From: Streptomyces diastaticus subsp. diastaticus
Lineage (GTDB): Bacteria; Actinomycetota; Actinomycetes; Streptomycetales; Streptomycetaceae
NCBI RefSeq assembly: GCF_011170125.1
Contig: NZ_BLLN01000005.1
Span: 1,922,001-1,986,000 of the forward strand
Length of the DNA stretch: 64,000 bases
Reading direction: 5' to 3'
This document shows, piece by piece, positions 1 to 9,593 of the stretch. A program made the position numbers and the translations under genes. The notes under the pieces were generated by a model that saw only the letters and a list, made by a program, of their open reading frames with translations, was not told the DNA's origin and ran no database searches. Each line of letters begins with the position of its first letter. The stretch's first letter is position 1.

Positions 1-321
1 GCCGCCCAGCTCTGGCCGACCCTGCTGGCCCTGCGCCGCCTGCTCGCCTGGAACCTGCTGGCCCCGCCCGGCCTCCTCGGGCCCGGGGAGGCCGACCGCA
101 CCGGCGCCTACCTGGACGCCCTGTCCACCGCGGCCGGCGCCGGGCTGCCCGGTTCCCCCGAGATCCGCGCCGCCCTCCCCTCTCCCTCGCTCCCCGGCCA
201 TCCGGACCTGGCCCGGCGGCTCGCGGACCTGCACCGCGCCCTCGCCTCCTCGCCGCCCGCCATCACCGGCCGGCGCCGGCGTGGCGGACACCTCTGGCGC
301 CGCGTGCTCAGGCGCCGGTGA
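1..321 (+). CDS. C-terminal fragment of an unidentified protein
   Basis: Frame 1 is open from the window edge to a TGA at 319-321 (106 codons visible), with G or C at nearly every third position, so it is the 3' end of a real gene whose start lies outside the window. The fragment begins AAQLWPTLLALRR and ends in a basic tail (GRRRRGGHLWRRVLRRR). The leucine-rich helical character faintly resembles the cytoplasmic C-terminus of FUSC-type membrane proteins, but this is a guess. Its end overlaps the convergent end of the MeaB gene by 14 bases, leaving no room for a terminator. Confidence 0.6.
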   Translation, partial: AAQLWPTLLALRRLLAWNLLAPPGLLGPGEADRTGAYLDALSTAAGAGLPGSPEIRAALPSPSLPGHPDLARRLADLHRALASSPPAITGRRRRGGHLWRRVLRRR

Positions 322-1279
322 CCGTGCCCGGCGCGACCGCCGCCAGCAGGGCGTCCGCCGCGGCGTAAGGCGACAGCTCCCCGGCGGCCACCCGCCCGGC
401 CAGCACCCCGGTCCGCGCGTCCCCGGCGAGATCCGCGATCCGCGACCGGAGCGCGGTCACCGCGATCGTCTCGATCTCGCGCGCGGCCCGCGCGGCCCGC
501 CGCTCGCCGAGCACCCCGCGCTCCTCCATCCACCCCCGGTGCTTCTCCAGCGCCCCGACCAGCTCGTCGACGCCCACCCCCTTGGCCGCCACGGTCTTCA
601 CGATCGGCGGCCGCCAGTCCCCCGCGGCGCGGGCCTCGCCGAGGCCGAGCATGTGGTTGAGTTCGCGCGCCGTGGCGTCGGCCCCGTCGCGGTCGGCCTT
701 GTTGACCACGTAGAGGTCGCCGATCTCCAGGATCCCGGCCTTGGCGGCCTGGACGCCGTCGCCCATGCCGGGTGCGAGCAGCACCACGCTGGTGTCGGCC
801 TGGGCGGCGATCTCCACCTCGGACTGCCCGACGCCGACGGTCTCCACCAGGACCACGTCGAACCCGGCCGCGTCCAGCACCCGGATCGCCTGCGGGGCCG
901 CCCAGGCGAGACCTCCCAGATGGCCGCGGGTGGCCATGGAGCGGATGTAGACCCCGGGGTCGGAGGCGTGGTCGGACATCCGGATGCGGTCGCCGAGCAG
1001 GGCACCCCCGGAGAACGGCGAGGACGGGTCGACGGCGAGCACCGCCACCCGCTTCCCGGCCGCCCGGTAGGCGCTGACCAGCGCCGAGGTGGTGGTCGAC
1101 TTGCCGACGCCGGGCGAGCCGGTGAGCCCGACCACGTAGGCGTTGCCGGTGAACGGGGCGAGCGCGGCCATGACGTCCCGTAGTTGCGGCGAGGCCCCCT
1201 CGACCAGCGAGATCAGCCGGGCCACGGCCCGCGGCCTGCCCTGTCTGGCCTGGGCGACGAGGGCGGGGACGTCCTGCAT
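308..1279 (-). CDS. meaB: MeaB/ArgK-type GTPase, methylmalonyl-CoA mutase chaperone
   Basis: 323-residue G3E-family GTPase. It guards B12-dependent methylmalonyl-CoA mutase, coupling GTP hydrolysis to loading and protection of adenosylcobalamin. Visible motifs: Walker A GSPGVGKST (about residues 54-62), the switch region ETVGVGQSE (about 146-154) and the guanine-specificity motif NKAD (about 193-196). Length is usual for the family. I chose the ATG at 1279 because GGAG sits 5 bases upstream; an in-frame GTG at 1294 would add five residues. The mutase itself is not in the window, but the epimerase of the same pathway lies 1.4 kb away, divergently transcribed. Confidence 0.93.
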   Translation of the reverse strand: MQDVPALVAQARQGRPRAVARLISLVEGASPQLRDVMAALAPFTGNAYVVGLTGSPGVGKSTTTSALVSAYRAAGKRVAVLAVDPSSPFSGGALLGDRIRMSDHASDPGVYIRSMATRGHLGGLAWAAPQAIRVLDAAGFDVVLVETVGVGQSEVEIAAQADTSVVLLAPGMGDGVQAAKAGILEIGDLYVVNKADRDGADATARELNHMLGLGEARAAGDWRPPIVKTVAAKGVGVDELVGALEKHRGWMEERGVLGERRAARAAREIETIAVTALRSRIADLAGDARTGVLAGRVAAGELSPYAAADALLAAVAPGTVTGA

Positions 1280-1330
1280 GGCTGCTCCGTTCACCTGACG
1301 ACGTACGACGAGGATCAGATCCCATCAAAA

Positions 1331-1367
1331 GCGCGGCCCGGCCCCTCGCACGGGGGCCGGGCCGCGC
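1331..1367 (-). terminator. Intrinsic terminator of the thiolase gene
   Basis: Perfect 15-bp inverted repeat (arms 1331-1345 and 1353-1367, 7-base loop) seven bases after the thiolase stop. On the minus strand the stem is followed by TTTT, the classical intrinsic-terminator arrangement. Confidence 0.85.
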
Positions 1368-1373
1368 CGGTGC

Positions 1374-2576
1374 TCAGCTCCTGGGGACGCGGACGATCAG
1401 GGCGTCGCCCTGGCCGCCGCCGCCGCACAGGGCGGCCGCGCCGGTACCGCCGCCGCGCCGCTTCAGCTCCAGCGCGAGGTGGAGGACGAGGCGGGCGCCG
1501 GACATGCCGATGGGGTGGCCGAGCGCGATGGCGCCGCCGTTGACGTTGACCTTGTCGGAGGTGACCCCGAGGTCCTTCATGGACTGGACGGCGACGGCGG
1601 CGAACGCCTCGTTGATCTCGATGACGTCGAGGTCCCCGACGGTCAGGCCGTCCTTCTTCAGCGCGTGCGCGATGGCGTTGGAGGGCTGCGACTGGAGGGA
1701 GTTGTCGGGGCCGGAGACATTACCGTGGGCGCCGATCTCGGCGATCCACTCCAGACCCAGCTCCTCGGCCTTGGCCTTGCTCATGACCACCACGGCGGCG
1801 GCGCCGTCGGAGATCTGCGAGGAGGAGCCCGCGGTGATGGTGCCGTCCTTGGCGAAGGCGGGGCGCAGCTTGCCGAGCGACTCGGCGGTGGTCTCCGCGC
1901 GGATGCCCTCGTCCTTGGCGAAGACGACCGCGTCGCCCTTGCGCTGCGGGATCTCCACCGGGGTGATCTCGGCCTCGAAGACGCCGTTCTTCTGCGCGGC
2001 GGCGGCGCGCTGGTGGGAGAGGGCGGCGATCTCGTCCTGTTCGGGGCGGGCGATGCCGAGGCGGGTGTTGTGCTTCTCGGTGGACTCGCCCATCGCGATG
2101 TTCTCGAAGGAGTCGGTGAGCCCGTCGTGGGCCATCGCGTCGAGCATCTCGACGGCGCCGTACTTGTAGCCCTCGCGGGACTTGGGCAGCAGGTGCGGGG
2201 CGTTGGTCATGGACTCCTGACCGCCCGCGACCACCACGTCGAACTCCCCGGCGCGGATCAGCTGGTCGGCCAGGGCGATGGCGTCCAGGCCCGAGAGGCA
2301 CACCTTGTTGATGGTGAGCGCGGGCACGTTCATGGGGATGCCGGCCTTGACGGCGGCCTGGCGGGCGGGGATCTGGCCGGCGCCGGCCGTCAGCACCTGG
2401 CCCATGATCACGTACTGGACCTGGTCGCCGCCGATCCCGGCCCGGTCCAGGGCGGCCTTGATCGCGAACGAGCCGAGGTCGGCGCCGGAGAAGGACTTGA
2501 GCGAGCCGAGGAGCCGCCCCATGGGCGTACGCGCGCCGGCGACGATCACGGAGGTGGTGCTCTGGGTTCCAGTCAT
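1374..2576 (-). CDS. Acetyl-CoA C-acetyltransferase (thiolase II)
   Basis: 400-residue thiolase that condenses two acetyl-CoA to acetoacetyl-CoA, or cleaves the latter. The catalytic residues are all present: nucleophile Cys93 in [10 protein letters not shown], His354 in [10 protein letters not shown] and Cys384 in the C-terminal CGGGGQGDA. The start at 2576 ([11 protein letters not shown]) fits the thiolase N-terminus; the reading frame stays open 27 codons further upstream, but that stretch does not look like thiolase. It is transcribed away from the methylmalonyl-CoA epimerase, with about 140 bp of shared promoter region between them, and ends in a strong terminator. In streptomycetes such enzymes feed acetoacetyl-CoA into butyryl-CoA and polyketide extender-unit supply. 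Confidence 0.93.
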   Translation of the reverse strand: MTGTQSTTSVIVAGARTPMGRLLGSLKSFSGADLGSFAIKAALDRAGIGGDQVQYVIMGQVLTAGAGQIPARQAAVKAGIPMNVPALTINKVCLSGLDAIALADQLIRAGEFDVVVAGGQESMTNAPHLLPKSREGYKYGAVEMLDAMAHDGLTDSFENIAMGESTEKHNTRLGIARPEQDEIAALSHQRAAAAQKNGVFEAEITPVEIPQRKGDAVVFAKDEGIRAETTAESLGKLRPAFAKDGTITAGSSSQISDGAAAVVVMSKAKAEELGLEWIAEIGAHGNVSGPDNSLQSQPSNAIAHALKKDGLTVGDLDVIEINEAFAAVAVQSMKDLGVTSDKVNVNGGAIALGHPIGMSGARLVLHLALELKRRGGGTGAAALCGGGGQGDALIVRVPRS

Positions 2577-2719
2577 GGCCGTGGGCCCCTTTGCATCAAT
2601 GGTGCGGAGTGAACGAGGGTTTACGTCAATGTACTGAGCGGTACGCCCCGGGGTCACCGGGCTTACGGTGTGATCGCGCGCACGTTGCGTAACCGGGCCG
2701 GGCGCGCTGCACTGGCTCC

Positions 2720-3160
2720 ATGCTGACGCGTATCGACCACATCGGAATCGCCTGCCACGACCTCGACGCCACCGTCGAGTTCTACCGCTCCACCTACGGC
2801 TTCGAGGTGTTCCACACCGAGGTCAACGAGGAACAGGGCGTGCGGGAGGCCATGCTGAAGATCAACGAGACCTCCGACGGGGGTGCCTCCTACCTCCAGC
2901 TCCTGGAGCCCACCCGCGAGGACTCGGCGGTCGGCAAGTGGCTGGCCAAGAACGGCGAGGGGGTGCACCACCTCGCCTTCGGCACCGCCGACGTCGACCA
3001 GGACGCCGCGGACATCCGCGAGAAGGGCGTCCGGGTGCTCTACGACGAGCCCCGCAAGGGCTCCATGGGCTCCCGGATCACCTTCCTGCACCCCAAGGAC
3101 TGCCACGGGGTACTGACCGAACTCGTCACCTCCGCACCCGAGGAGTCGGCGGAGCACTGA
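2720..3160 (+). CDS. mce: Methylmalonyl-CoA epimerase
   Basis: 146-residue protein of the VOC (glyoxalase-like) fold that interconverts (2R)- and (2S)-methylmalonyl-CoA, linking propionyl-CoA carboxylation to the B12 mutase. Candidate metal ligands by comparison with the Propionibacterium enzyme are His7 (DHIGIA), Gln60 (SYLQLL), His84 (GVHHLAF) and Glu134 (LTELV). No clear Shine-Dalgarno precedes the ATG, so it may be leaderless. Together with meaB and the thiolase it forms a small acyl-CoA cluster around a divergent promoter region. Confidence 0.94.
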   Translation: MLTRIDHIGIACHDLDATVEFYRSTYGFEVFHTEVNEEQGVREAMLKINETSDGGASYLQLLEPTREDSAVGKWLAKNGEGVHHLAFGTADVDQDAADIREKGVRVLYDEPRKGSMGSRITFLHPKDCHGVLTELVTSAPEESAEH

Positions 3161-3368
3161 TCGGACACCTGATTGGCCGGTAGGGTTGGGGGGCGGCCGT
3201 CGCTCTCACGCGGACGGCCGCCGGGCCGGGGTCCGGGTTTCAGAGCGGCAGCGCCGGGCGGCAGTCCGGGGCCGCGGGCGGTCTGACACCATTTCCCCCG
3301 GAGCCTCGTCCCTCAGCGGACGGGGTTGTTCGGAGTTTTCGCGACCAGGGGACGGATGGGACCGCGCA

Positions 3369-6300
3369 GTGCGGGGCTACGAAGGCCAGGAGCGCCACCG
3401 AGCTGACGACCACCTCTCTCGGTTCGAAGCCGAGATGGACCGGCTGAAGACCGACCGGGAGAAGGCCGTTCAGCACGCCGAGGACCTCGGCTACCAGGTC
3501 GAGGTTCTGCGTGCCAAGCTGCACGAGGCCCGACGGGCGCTGGCGACGCGTCCCCACTCCTACGACACCGCGGACCTCGGCTACCAGGCCGAGCAGATGC
3601 TGCGGAACGCCCAGGCCCAGGCCGACCAGATGCGCGGCGACGCCGAGCGCGAGCTGCGCGAGGTCCGCTCCCAGACCCAGCGCATCCTCCAGGAGCACGC
3701 CGAGCAGCAGGCCCGCCTCCAGGCGGAGCTGCACACCGAGGCGGTCAACCGGCGCCAGCAGCTCGACCAGGAGCTGGCCGAGCGCCGCGCCACCGTCGAG
3801 TCCCACGTCAACGAGAACGTCGCCTGGGCCGAGCAGTTGCGGGCCCGTTCCGAGTCACAGGCCCAGCGGCTGCTGGACGAGTCCCGCGCGCAGGCGGAGC
3901 AGTCCCTCGCGGCGGCCCGCGCCGAGGCCCAGCGGCTCACCGAGGAGGCCCGCCGGCGGCTCGGTGAGGAGGCGGAGAACGCCCGGGCGGAGGCGGAGGC
4001 ACTGCTGCGCCGGGCCCGCGCCGACGCGGAGCGGATGCTGAACGCCGCCTCCCAGCAGGCGCAGGAGGCCACCGACCACGCCGAGCAGCTGCGTACCTCG
4101 ACGGCCACCGAGACCGACCAGGCGCACCGCCGGTCGGCGGAGCTGACCCGGGCCGCCGAGCAGCGGATGTCGGAGGCGGACGCGGCGCTGCGCGAGGCGA
4201 CCTCGCGCTCCGAGAAGCTGGTGGCCGAGGCGGAGGCCGCCGCGGCCAAGCGGATGGCGGCCGCCGAGGCCGCCGGTGAGCAGCGGACGAAGACGGCGCG
4301 GGAGCAGGTGGCCCGGCTGGTCGAGGAGGCCACCAAGGAGGCCGAGGCGGTCCGCGCCGAGGCCGAGGAGCTGCGCCGGCGCGCGGTCGCCGAGGCCGAG
4401 AAGGCGCGTGCGGAGGCGACCGAGAAGGCCCGTGCCGCGGCGGCCGAGGACTCCGCGGCGGCGCTGGCGAAGGCGGCCAGGACCGCCGAGGAGGTGCTCC
4501 AGAAGGCGTCGAAGGACGCGGAGGAGACCCGGCGGTCGGCCTCCGAGGAGGCCGAGCGGCTGCGCTCGGAGGCGGAGTCGGAGGCGGACCGGCTGCGGGC
4601 CGAGGCGCACGACCTCGCCGAGGAGCTGAAGGGCGCCGCCAAGGACGACACCAAGGAGTACCGCGCCAAGACCGTCGAGCTCCAGGAGGAGGCCCGGCGG
4701 CTGCGCGGCGAGGCCGAGCAGTTGCGTGCCGAGGCGGTCGCCGAGGGCGAGCGCATCCGGTCCGAGGCGCGCCGCGAGGCCCTCCAGCAGATCGAGGAGT
4801 CGGCCGGCACCGCCGAGGAGCTGCTGACCAGGGCCCGCGAGGACGCCGCCGAGGCCCGGGAGGCCGGCGAGGCGGACGGCGAGCGGACCCGGACGGAGTC
4901 GGCGGAGCGGGCGGCCGCGCTGCGCAAGCAGGCCGACGAGGCGCTGGAGCGGGCCCGCACGGAGGCGGCCAGGCTGGGCGAGGAGGCCGAGGAGGCCGCC
5001 GCCCGGACCCGCGAGGAGGCCGATCAGGCCGCGCGGGAGCTGCGCGAGGAGACCGAGGAGGCGGTGCGGGCCCGTCGCGAGGAGGCCGACGCCGAACTGG
5101 TGCGGCTCCGCGAGGAGGCCGAGCAGCGGGTCGTCTCGGCCGAGGAGGCGCTGACCGGGGCACGCGCCGAGGCGGCCCGGCTCCGCAAGGAGGCCGCCGA
5201 GGAGGCGGAGCGCACCCGCACGGAGGCGGCCGAGCGTGCCCGGACCCTCAGCGACCAGGCGGTCGAGGAGGCCGAGGCGCTGACGGCGACCGCGGCCGAG
5301 GAGGCGGCGGCGTCCCGCGCCGAGGGCGAGGCGGCCGCGGTGCGCCTGCGCGCCGAGGCGTCCGAGGAGGCCGAGCGGCTGAAGGCCGAGGCCCAGGAGG
5401 CCGCCGACAAGCTGCGCGCGGAGGCCGCGAGCGCGGCGGAGCGCACGGAGACGGAGGCCACCGAGGCGCTGGAGCGGGCTCAGGAGGAGGCGGCCCGCAG
5501 GCGGCGTTCGGCCGAGGAGGCGCTGGAGTCGGCGCGTGCCGAGGCCGGGCAGGAGCGCGAGCGGGCCCGGGAGCAGTCCGAGGAGCTGCTGGCCTCGGCG
5601 CGCAAGCGGGTCGAGGAGGCGGAGGCCGAGGCGGCGCGGCTGGTCGAGGAGGCGGACCGGCGGGCCAGCGAACTGGTGTCGGCCGCCGAGGCGACCGCCC
5701 AGCAGGTCCGGGACGCCGTCTCGGGTCTCCAGGAGCAGGCGCAGGAGGAGATCGCCGGGCTGCGGTCGGCGGCGGAGCACGCCGCGGAGCGCACCCGTAC
5801 CGAGGCGCAGGAGGAGGCGGACCGGGTCCGTTCCGACGCGCACGCGGAGCGCGAGCGGGCCGCCCAGGACGCGGCACGGCTGCGCGCGGAGGCGGCCGAG
5901 GAGCTGGAGACGGCGCGTTCGCTGGCCGAGTCGGCGGTCGCCGAGGCGACGGCGGAGTCGGAGAAGCTGCGCGCGGACGCCGGGAGTTACGCCCAGCGGC
6001 TGCGGTCGGAGGCGTCGGAGGCGCTGGCCTCTGCCGAGTCGGACGCCGCGAAGACGCGGGCCGAGGCCCGTCAGGACGCCAACCGGATGCGTACCGAGGC
6101 GGCCGAGCAGGCCGACCGGCTGGTCTCCCAGGCGGCCGAGGAGGCCGAGTCGCTGGGGGCGCGTTCCACCGAGGAGGCGGAGCGGCTCGGGGCCGAGGCG
6201 CGGGCCGAGGCCGAGCGGACGGTGACCGAGGCCGCCGGCGAGGCGGAGCGGCTGCGGGCCGAGGCGGCGCGCGCGGTGGCGGCGGCCGAGGAGCGGGCCG

Positions 6301-7232
6301 CCTCGGCCCGCGAGGAGGCGGAGCGGGTCGAGTCGCAGGCGCTGGCGGCGGCCGAGGAGCTGACCTCACAGGCGCGCGCCGAGGCGGACCGGACGCTGGA
6401 CGAGGCGCGGGCCGACGCCAACAAGCGGCGCTCGGAGGCGGCCGAGCAGGTCGACCGGCTGCTGAGCGAGACCGCGGCCGAGGCGGAGAAGCTGACCACC
6501 GAGGCCCAGCAGGCGGCGCTGAAGGCGACGACGGAGGCCGAGGCGCGGGCCGACTCGATGGTGGGCGCGGCCCGCGCGGAGGCCGAGCGGCTCGTCGCCG
6601 AGGCCACCGTGGAGGGCAACGGCCTGGTGGAGCGGGCCCGTACCGACGCCGACGAACTGCTGGTGGGCGCCCGCCGGGACGCCACGGCGATCCGTGAGCG
6701 CGCCGAGGAGCTGCGCGAGCGGGTCACCACGGAGATCGAGGAACTGCACGACCGGGCCCGCCGCGAGTCCTCGGAGGCGATGCGCACCGCGGGCGAGCGG
6801 TGCGACGCGCTGGTCAAGGCGGCCGAGGAGCAGGAGGCGAAGGCCCGGGCCGATGCCAAGGAGCTGCTGGCGGAGGCCGGTTCGGAGGCCGGCAAGGTCC
6901 GGATCGCCGCGGTGCGCAAGGCCGAGGGGCTGCTCAAGGAGGCCGAGCAGAAGAAGGCCGAGCTGGTCCGCGAGGCGGAGCAGGTCAAGCGGGAGGCCGA
7001 GGAGGAGGCCGAGCGGGTCGTCGCCGAGGGCCAGCGCGAGCTGGAGGTGCTGATGCGCCGTCGGGCCGACATCAACCAGGAGATCTCCCGCGTCCAGGAC
7101 GTGCTGGAGGCCTTGGAGGGCTTCGAGTCCCAGCCGGCCGGCAAGGCCGCTCCGAACGGTTCCGGAGGGAGCGTCAAGGCCGGTGCCTCGGCGGGCGGTT
7201 CTCGTTCGGGTGGCAAACAGGGCGAGAACTGA
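3369..7232 (+). CDS. scy: Polarized growth protein Scy
   Basis: About 1287 residues, almost entirely a heptad/hendecad coiled coil made of Ala-, Glu- and Arg-rich repeats (EAERLRAEA-like). The N-terminus RGYEGQER...HLSRFEAEM, followed by AEDLGYQVEVL, matches what I recall of S. coelicolor Scy. Scy is the scaffold of the hyphal-tip polarisome that recruits DivIVA and FilP and decides where new tips form. I chose GTG 3369; the frame stays open to 3186, but the extra 61 residues look non-coding. The tail ends in a Gly/Ser/Lys-rich stretch. Directly followed by its partner filP. Long repeats make this gene prone to length variation. Confidence 0.93.
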   Translation: MRGYEGQERHRADDHLSRFEAEMDRLKTDREKAVQHAEDLGYQVEVLRAKLHEARRALATRPHSYDTADLGYQAEQMLRNAQAQADQMRGDAERELREVRSQTQRILQEHAEQQARLQAELHTEAVNRRQQLDQELAERRATVESHVNENVAWAEQLRARSESQAQRLLDESRAQAEQSLAAARAEAQRLTEEARRRLGEEAENARAEAEALLRRARADAERMLNAASQQAQEATDHAEQLRTSTATETDQAHRRSAELTRAAEQRMSEADAALREATSRSEKLVAEAEAAAAKRMAAAEAAGEQRTKTAREQVARLVEEATKEAEAVRAEAEELRRRAVAEAEKARAEATEKARAAAAEDSAAALAKAARTAEEVLQKASKDAEETRRSASEEAERLRSEAESEADRLRAEAHDLAEELKGAAKDDTKEYRAKTVELQEEARRLRGEAEQLRAEAVAEGERIRSEARREALQQIEESAGTAEELLTRAREDAAEAREAGEADGERTRTESAERAAALRKQADEALERARTEAARLGEEAEEAAARTREEADQAARELREETEEAVRARREEADAELVRLREEAEQRVVSAEEALTGARAEAARLRKEAAEEAERTRTEAAERARTLSDQAVEEAEALTATAAEEAAASRAEGEAAAVRLRAEASEEAERLKAEAQEAADKLRAEAASAAERTETEATEALERAQEEAARRRRSAEEALESARAEAGQERERAREQSEELLASARKRVEEAEAEAARLVEEADRRASELVSAAEATAQQVRDAVSGLQEQAQEEIAGLRSAAEHAAERTRTEAQEEADRVRSDAHAERERAAQDAARLRAEAAEELETARSLAESAVAEATAESEKLRADAGSYAQRLRSEASEALASAESDAAKTRAEARQDANRMRTEAAEQADRLVSQAAEEAESLGARSTEEAERLGAEARAEAERTVTEAAGEAERLRAEAARAVAAAEERAASAREEAERVESQALAAAEELTSQARAEADRTLDEARADANKRRSEAAEQVDRLLSETAAEAEKLTTEAQQAALKATTEAEARADSMVGAARAEAERLVAEATVEGNGLVERARTDADELLVGARRDATAIRERAEELRERVTTEIEELHDRARRESSEAMRTAGERCDALVKAAEEQEAKARADAKELLAEAGSEAGKVRIAAVRKAEGLLKEAEQKKAELVREAEQVKREAEEEAERVVAEGQRELEVLMRRRADINQEISRVQDVLEALEGFESQPAGKAAPNGSGGSVKAGASAGGSRSGGKQGEN

Positions 7233-7490
7233 CGGGCCGACGGGACCAAGGGCCCGGTCACAGCGTCACCAGGGGGCCGTCCCCGGCCACGGGGGCGGAA
7301 AACTCGTACACGACGGCGTGGGAGGTGCGGTAATGGGCCGGTTCTGGGCCGATCTGGCAAGGGCTCCTACCGTCAGCCACCCAAAAGGGGTGTCATTCTC
7401 CAGATCAAACGGGCATCCGCTCGATGACACGCCGCTTTGGCCCCTAGGATTCCCTCTATCACCTCACCGGTCCCATTCGACAGGAACCCC

Positions 7491-8429
7491 ATGAGCGACA
7501 CTTCCCCCTATGGCTTCGAGCTTGTGCGGCGTGGGTACGACCGCGCTCAGGTGGACGAACGCATCTCCAAGCTCGTCTCCGACCGTGACAGCGCCCTCAC
7601 CCGCATCACCGCTCTGGAAAAGCGCATCGAGGAGCTGCACCTCGAAACGCAGAACGCGCAGGCCCAGGTGGCCGACGCCGAGCCGTCGTACGCCGGTCTG
7701 GGCGCCCGGGTAGAGAAGATCCTCCGCCTCGCCGAGGAGGAGGCGAAGGACCTGCGCGAGGAGGCCCGTCGCGCCGCCGAGCAGCACCGCGAGCTGGCGG
7801 AGTCCGCCGCGCAGCAGGTGCGTAACGACGCGGAGGCGTTCGCCACCGAGCGGAAGGCGAAGGCGGACGACGAGGGCGTCCGGATCGTCGAGAAGGCCAA
7901 GGGCGAGGCCAACGCGCTGCGTGCCGAGGCCCAGAAGGACGCGCAGTCCAAGCGCGAGGAGGCGGACGCCCTCTTCGAGGAGACCCGCGCCAAGGCCGCG
8001 CAGGCCGCCGCCGACTTCGAGACCAACCTCGCCAAGCGCCGCGAGCAGTCGGAGCGGGACCTGGCCTCGCGTCAGGCGAAGGCGGAGAAGCGCCTCGCGG
8101 AGATCGAGCACCGGGCGGAGCAGCTGCGCCTGGAGGCCGAGAAGCTGCGCACCGACGCCGAGCGCCGTGCCCGCCAGACGGTGGAGACCGCGCAGCGCCA
8201 GGCGGAGGACATCGTGGCCGACGCCAACGCCAAGGCCGACCGCATCCGCAGCGAGTCCGAGCGCGAGCTGGCGGCGCTCACCAACCGCCGCGACTCGATC
8301 AACGCCCAGCTCACCAACGTCCGCGAGATGCTGGCCACGCTCACGGGCGCGGCCGTCGCCGCCGCGGGCGCCCCGGCGGCCGAGGACGACTCCGCCTCGC
8401 GCGGCGTCCCGGCCCAGCAGTCCCGCTGA
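7491..8429 (+). CDS. filP: FilP, intermediate-filament-like coiled-coil protein
   Basis: 312-residue coiled-coil protein beginning MSDTSPYGFELVRRGYDRAQ, the hallmark of Streptomyces FilP, which shares its start region with the DivIVA-like GYdraqVD motif. FilP polymerises into a network behind the hyphal tip, gives mechanical stiffness, and binds DivIVA and Scy. The N-terminal 45 residues form a DivIVA-like patch, followed by a long Ala/Glu/Lys/Arg coiled coil to about residue 275 and a short flexible tail ending GVPAQQSR. Start ATG 7491; the frame is open 18 codons upstream without similarity. It has its own 258-bp upstream region and a hairpin terminator downstream. Confidence 0.95.
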   Translation: MSDTSPYGFELVRRGYDRAQVDERISKLVSDRDSALTRITALEKRIEELHLETQNAQAQVADAEPSYAGLGARVEKILRLAEEEAKDLREEARRAAEQHRELAESAAQQVRNDAEAFATERKAKADDEGVRIVEKAKGEANALRAEAQKDAQSKREEADALFEETRAKAAQAAADFETNLAKRREQSERDLASRQAKAEKRLAEIEHRAEQLRLEAEKLRTDAERRARQTVETAQRQAEDIVADANAKADRIRSESERELAALTNRRDSINAQLTNVREMLATLTGAAVAAAGAPAAEDDSASRGVPAQQSR

Positions 8430-8471
8430 CCCCGGCGCCGTCGCCGGCTCTCCGGCGCGGCACGGGTCCTG

Positions 8472-8502
8472 GCCCCCGTCCCGGTCCGTCCGGGGCGGGG
8501 GC
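8472..8502 (+). terminator. Probable filP terminator
   Basis: Inverted repeat with 13-bp arms (8472-8484 and 8490-8502, one mismatch, 5-base loop), about 40 bases after the filP stop. No T-tract follows. Confidence 0.65.
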
Positions 8503-8575
8503 TTCGCGCTGCCGGGTTGCGGCAACCGGGCCAAGCCCACGGGCGCGGTGGGCGGGCCGCCCGTAGCCTCGACGC

Positions 8576-9592
8576 ATGATCGAGCTGTCGGGGCTGACGA
8601 AGCGGTACGGCGAGAGGGTGGCCGTCAACAATCTGACGTTCACGGTGCGCCCGGGCATCGTGACGGGGTTCCTCGGGCCGAACGGCGCGGGGAAGTCCAC
8701 CACGATGCGGATGATCCTCGGGCTGGACCGTCCCTCGGCGGGCGACGTACGCGTCGAAGGACGGCACTACGCCGAGTTGCACGACCCGCTGCGGCAGATC
8801 GGGGCGCTCCTCGACGCCAAGGCGATGCACGGTGGCCGCACCGCCCACCACCACCTGCTCTGCCTCGCCCAGTCCAACGGCATCCCCGCCTCGCGGGTCA
8901 CCGAGGTGCTGGACATCGTCGGGCTCACCCCGGTGGCGAGGAAGCGGGCCAAGGGGTTCTCGCTCGGCATGGGGCAGCGGCTGGGCATCGCGGGGGCGCT
9001 CCTCGGCGACCCGCGCATCCTGATGTTCGACGAGCCGGTCAACGGGCTCGACCCCGAGGGCATCCACTGGATCAGGAACCTGATGAAGTCCCTCGCCCAC
9101 CAGGGCCGCACGGTCTTCGTCTCCTCGCACCTGATGAGCGAGATGGCGCTGACCGCCGAACATCTGGTGGTCATCGGTCAGGGCCGGCTGATGGCCGACA
9201 CCTCGATGGCCGACTTCATCCGGGACAACTCGCGCGGTTACGTGCGGATGCGCTCCCCCGAGCGGGAACGGCTGCTGGACGTGCTGCACGCGGCGGGGTT
9301 CGCGGCGGGCGACGGGCCGGACGGCGTGGTGGAGGTCGACGGGGTGCCCGCGGCCGAGCTGGGGGAGCTGGCCGGCCGGGAGCGGCTGGTGCTGCACGAG
9401 CTGAGCCCGCAGCAGGCTTCGCTGGAGGAGGCGTTCATGCAGCTGACCGCCGGTTCGGTGGAGTACCACGCGCACGACGGGGACCCGGGTGCGACGGCCG
9501 GCGGGGCCCGGCCGCCGGGCGGCGCGACCGGAGCGGGCGGGGACCGGTGGGGCGCCGGCTGGGGCGGTCCTGAGCAGCGGAGGAGGAGCTGA
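8576..9592 (+). CDS. ABC transporter ATP-binding protein (module 1)
   Basis: 338-residue nucleotide-binding subunit of a DrrA/CcmA-like exporter. Walker A GPNGAGKST (residues 34-42); signature region FSLGMGQRLGIA in place of canonical LSGGQ; Walker B ILMFDEP followed by the D-loop NGLDPEG. After the ATPase core (to about residue 220) there is a regulatory C-terminal part of the daunorubicin-resistance type and a Gly/Ala-rich tail. The permease gene starts one base after the stop, preceded by GGAGGAGG, so the two are co-translated. Substrate unknown. Highly similar to module 2 at 10582. Confidence 0.9.
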   Translation: MIELSGLTKRYGERVAVNNLTFTVRPGIVTGFLGPNGAGKSTTMRMILGLDRPSAGDVRVEGRHYAELHDPLRQIGALLDAKAMHGGRTAHHHLLCLAQSNGIPASRVTEVLDIVGLTPVARKRAKGFSLGMGQRLGIAGALLGDPRILMFDEPVNGLDPEGIHWIRNLMKSLAHQGRTVFVSSHLMSEMALTAEHLVVIGQGRLMADTSMADFIRDNSRGYVRMRSPERERLLDVLHAAGFAAGDGPDGVVEVDGVPAAELGELAGRERLVLHELSPQQASLEEAFMQLTAGSVEYHAHDGDPGATAGGARPPGGATGAGGDRWGAGWGGPEQRRRS

Positions 9593-9593
9593 C

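Noticed and set aside
3581..7360. Several long minus-strand frames opposite scy
   Set aside because: Ser/Ala/Arg-rich mirror translations of the scy repeats, not independent genes.
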